From positions 1 through 7,329 of the forward strand of contig JAEWAC010000242.1 of assembly GCA_023391895.1 (NCBI GenBank): DNA of 7,329 nucleotides. The letters run 5' to 3'. Numbering within the stretch: the stretch's first letter is position 1; every line of letters begins with the position of its first letter. The notes beneath the pieces are model-generated. The model saw only the letters and a list, made by a program, of their open reading frames with translations. It made no database searches and was not told the DNA's origin. The position numbers and the translations under genes were made by a program. Shown piece after piece: positions 6,187 to 7,329 of the stretch. This DNA comes from Bacteroidota bacterium (GTDB lineage Bacteria; Bacteroidota; Bacteroidia; Chitinophagales; Chitinophagaceae).

Positions 6187-6948
6187 CTATTGTTTTTTGG
6201 CAGACCGGAAATTAATGGAAACACCCAGGCTTCCATTCAAGCTTTCAGCCAGGAAGGTGTTTTGGTTATTCTTGCTGTTGCTGGAAAAAGACAAGGCGCC
6301 CTGTATTTTAAACCCTTCTCCACCAGCCCGTACAATCAGGGCTGGTTCAAAGGCCATAAAGTGCGGGCTTTTTTCAATAGCACTCAGATCGGCAGTAGCC
6401 ATACTCTGGCCAGAGGATGGATCGTCATGTACTCCCGTTTTATCTTTTACATTCCAGCTTACATAGCTAAGCTTGGGCGCAAAGGCCGCTTCAAAATATT
6501 TTGTTTTAAAACCCATAGCCGGCTGTACAAACAGTTTGGTGATACCTACGGTGGAGTGGCGGCCCAACCCATAGTCGTTTTTAACGCTGCCTTTACCGCC
6601 GCCGCCATACAGTTCCACCATCCACTTTTTGTCGGAAGAAATGGGCTTGAAAATGCCGGCAGCCGCTTCCGCATACCCTCCTTTTCCACTTTCCATATAG
6701 TCGCCGGTATTTTCATCTCTAGAAACGGACATGCCATTGATCATGATACCCCAGTTAGGACCAAAGGCATGGGCCACCTGTAATTCACCGCCCGTAAACT
6801 CTGTATCATAACCCTTGCAGTAAACGCCATTGATCCTGGTTTCGCCTTTTTCGGAAAGCAAAGGCGTGTTAGCAGTGTTGGGTGCATAATAAATATGGGT
6901 GCAGGAAGCCAAAAGGGTGGCTGCAGCTGCTATAAACATCTGTTTCAT
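6187..6948 (-). CDS. Outer-membrane lipoprotein with predicted beta-rich body, unknown function
   Basis: A 253-residue exported protein. The frame is open upstream to 7014, but the ATG at 6948 starts a compact lipoprotein signal, MKQMFIAAAATLLASC, with lipobox LASC and the lipidated Cys at residue 16; the extra upstream residues would spoil it. The residues after the Cys (THIYYAP) lack the acidic cluster of Bacteroidota surface-export signals, so the lipid anchor probably sits on the periplasmic side of the outer membrane. The rest is rich in Gly and aromatic residues in alternating strands (GELQVAHAFGPNWGIMING, VELYGGGGKGSV, LFVQPAMGFK, YFEAAFAPKLSYVSWNV), and ends in a strand-like GSLGVSINFR, suggesting a small barrel or beta-sandwich. 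I cannot name a family. It follows the TonB-dependent receptor gene by 84 bases on the same strand, so it may be an accessory of that receptor, and precedes lysS by 47 bases. Confidence 0.8.
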   Translation of the reverse strand: MKQMFIAAAATLLASCTHIYYAPNTANTPLLSEKGETRINGVYCKGYDTEFTGGELQVAHAFGPNWGIMINGMSVSRDENTGDYMESGKGGYAEAAAGIFKPISSDKKWMVELYGGGGKGSVKNDYGLGRHSTVGITKLFVQPAMGFKTKYFEAAFAPKLSYVSWNVKDKTGVHDDPSSGQSMATADLSAIEKSPHFMAFEPALIVRAGGEGFKIQGALSFSSNSKNNQNTFLAESLNGSLGVSINFRSAKKQ

Positions 6949-7032
6949 ACAAATAAATGGTTGGATGAAGGAATAAGGAGAAAGAAAGGGACCTTTACCA
7001 GCTGTCTTATACAACCGGCAAAGCAGTCCGCA

Positions 7033-7329
7033 TCATAAAATATTATAACCGATACTTACATAGTACAAGCCGCCGATTTCCGGGTTGGCATAGGCATTTT
7101 TGTAATAGGTGTTAAACACGTTGGTACCGCCCAGCTTAAGGATGGATTTTACTTTAGGAAACCTGTAGCTTACCTGTGCATCTACGGTGCTGAAAGCATC
7201 TAAAGGTCCATTGGCCAGCTCACCATCCCACCAGAAGGCATCCTGCCAGTGAAACAGCACATTAAACCCAAAACGCCTGCTTTTGCCCAGGCCGCTGTTG
7301 GCCACACCGGCATTCACACGGTATTTAGG
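7033..7329 (-). CDS. TonB-dependent outer-membrane receptor, C-terminal fragment (5' end beyond window)
   Basis: The frame is open through the right edge, so this is the last 98 residues of a larger protein; the GTG at 7317 is an internal Val. The visible part shows alternating amphipathic strands of a barrel: RRFGFNVLFHWQDAFWWDG, then AFSTVDAQVSYRFPKVKSI, then LKLGGTNVFNTYY and the closing IGGLYYVSIGYNIL. The LKxGGxNxFN-YY...P-IGGLYYVS ending is typical of Bacteroidota TonB-dependent receptors, which import siderophores, vitamins or glycans with energy from TonB-ExbBD. The last residue is Leu rather than the common Phe. The substrate cannot be told because the plug domain is outside the window. 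The lipoprotein gene follows it on the same strand. Confidence 0.85.
   Translation of the reverse strand, partial: PKYRVNAGVANSGLGKSRRFGFNVLFHWQDAFWWDGELANGPLDAFSTVDAQVSYRFPKVKSILKLGGTNVFNTYYKNAYANPEIGGLYYVSIGYNIL

Noticed and set aside
6166..6783. Plus-strand frame of 205 codons
   Set aside because: It is antisense to the lipoprotein gene, which has a clear lipobox and beta-strand pattern.
7015..7317. A separate small gene starting at the GTG at 7317
   Set aside because: The same frame continues open to the window edge with receptor-like sequence, so this GTG is an internal Val codon.

Overview
The window looks like a chromosomal segment of a Bacteroidota bacterium, probably from the Chitinophagaceae or a close relative. 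This is inferred from three things: a TonB-dependent receptor C-terminus followed by a small lipoprotein, general lack of strong Shine-Dalgarno sites, and an exact match to the Bacteroidota -7 promoter consensus TAnnTTTG upstream of lysS. The two hand-counted 60-base lines of the first gene are about 57% GC.

Left block (1-3258, plus strand): three closely spaced genes, probably one operon. The first is the 3' part of an aldo/keto reductase of the potassium-channel beta-subunit type. The second is a short-chain dehydrogenase very like the catalytic domain of HSDL2. The third is an exported M20 family amidohydrolase of the AbgB type. Gaps between them are about 25 and 29 bases. The block ends at a strong hairpin with flanking A and T tracts that can serve as a bidirectional terminator. 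Two cytoplasmic oxidoreductases plus a secreted amide hydrolase suggest small-molecule catabolism or detoxification, but the substrate is not evident.

Middle (3257-4579, minus strand): a small four-helix DoxX-like membrane protein converges on that terminator. To its right is a sparse, AT-richer stretch of about 0.9 kb. It holds a second strong hairpin (around 3732-3766) and one orphan 130-residue protein of unknown function with a GTG start. The two intergenic parts, 3653-3931 and 4325-4579, contain no convincing gene. This is the least explained part of the window and the best candidate for recent acquisition or lineage-specific content.

Right block (4580-7329, minus strand): reading leftward from the right edge, the C-terminal end of a TonB-dependent outer-membrane receptor, then a lipoprotein with a predicted beta-rich body, then lysS (class II lysyl-tRNA synthetase). 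lysS probably has its own promoter in the short gap upstream of it. The receptor and lipoprotein are probably expressed together; lysS is a housekeeping gene that happens to follow.

I do not see a mobile element, CRISPR array, rRNA or tRNA gene, or a clear new multi-gene system. Most of the window is ordinary chromosomal content.
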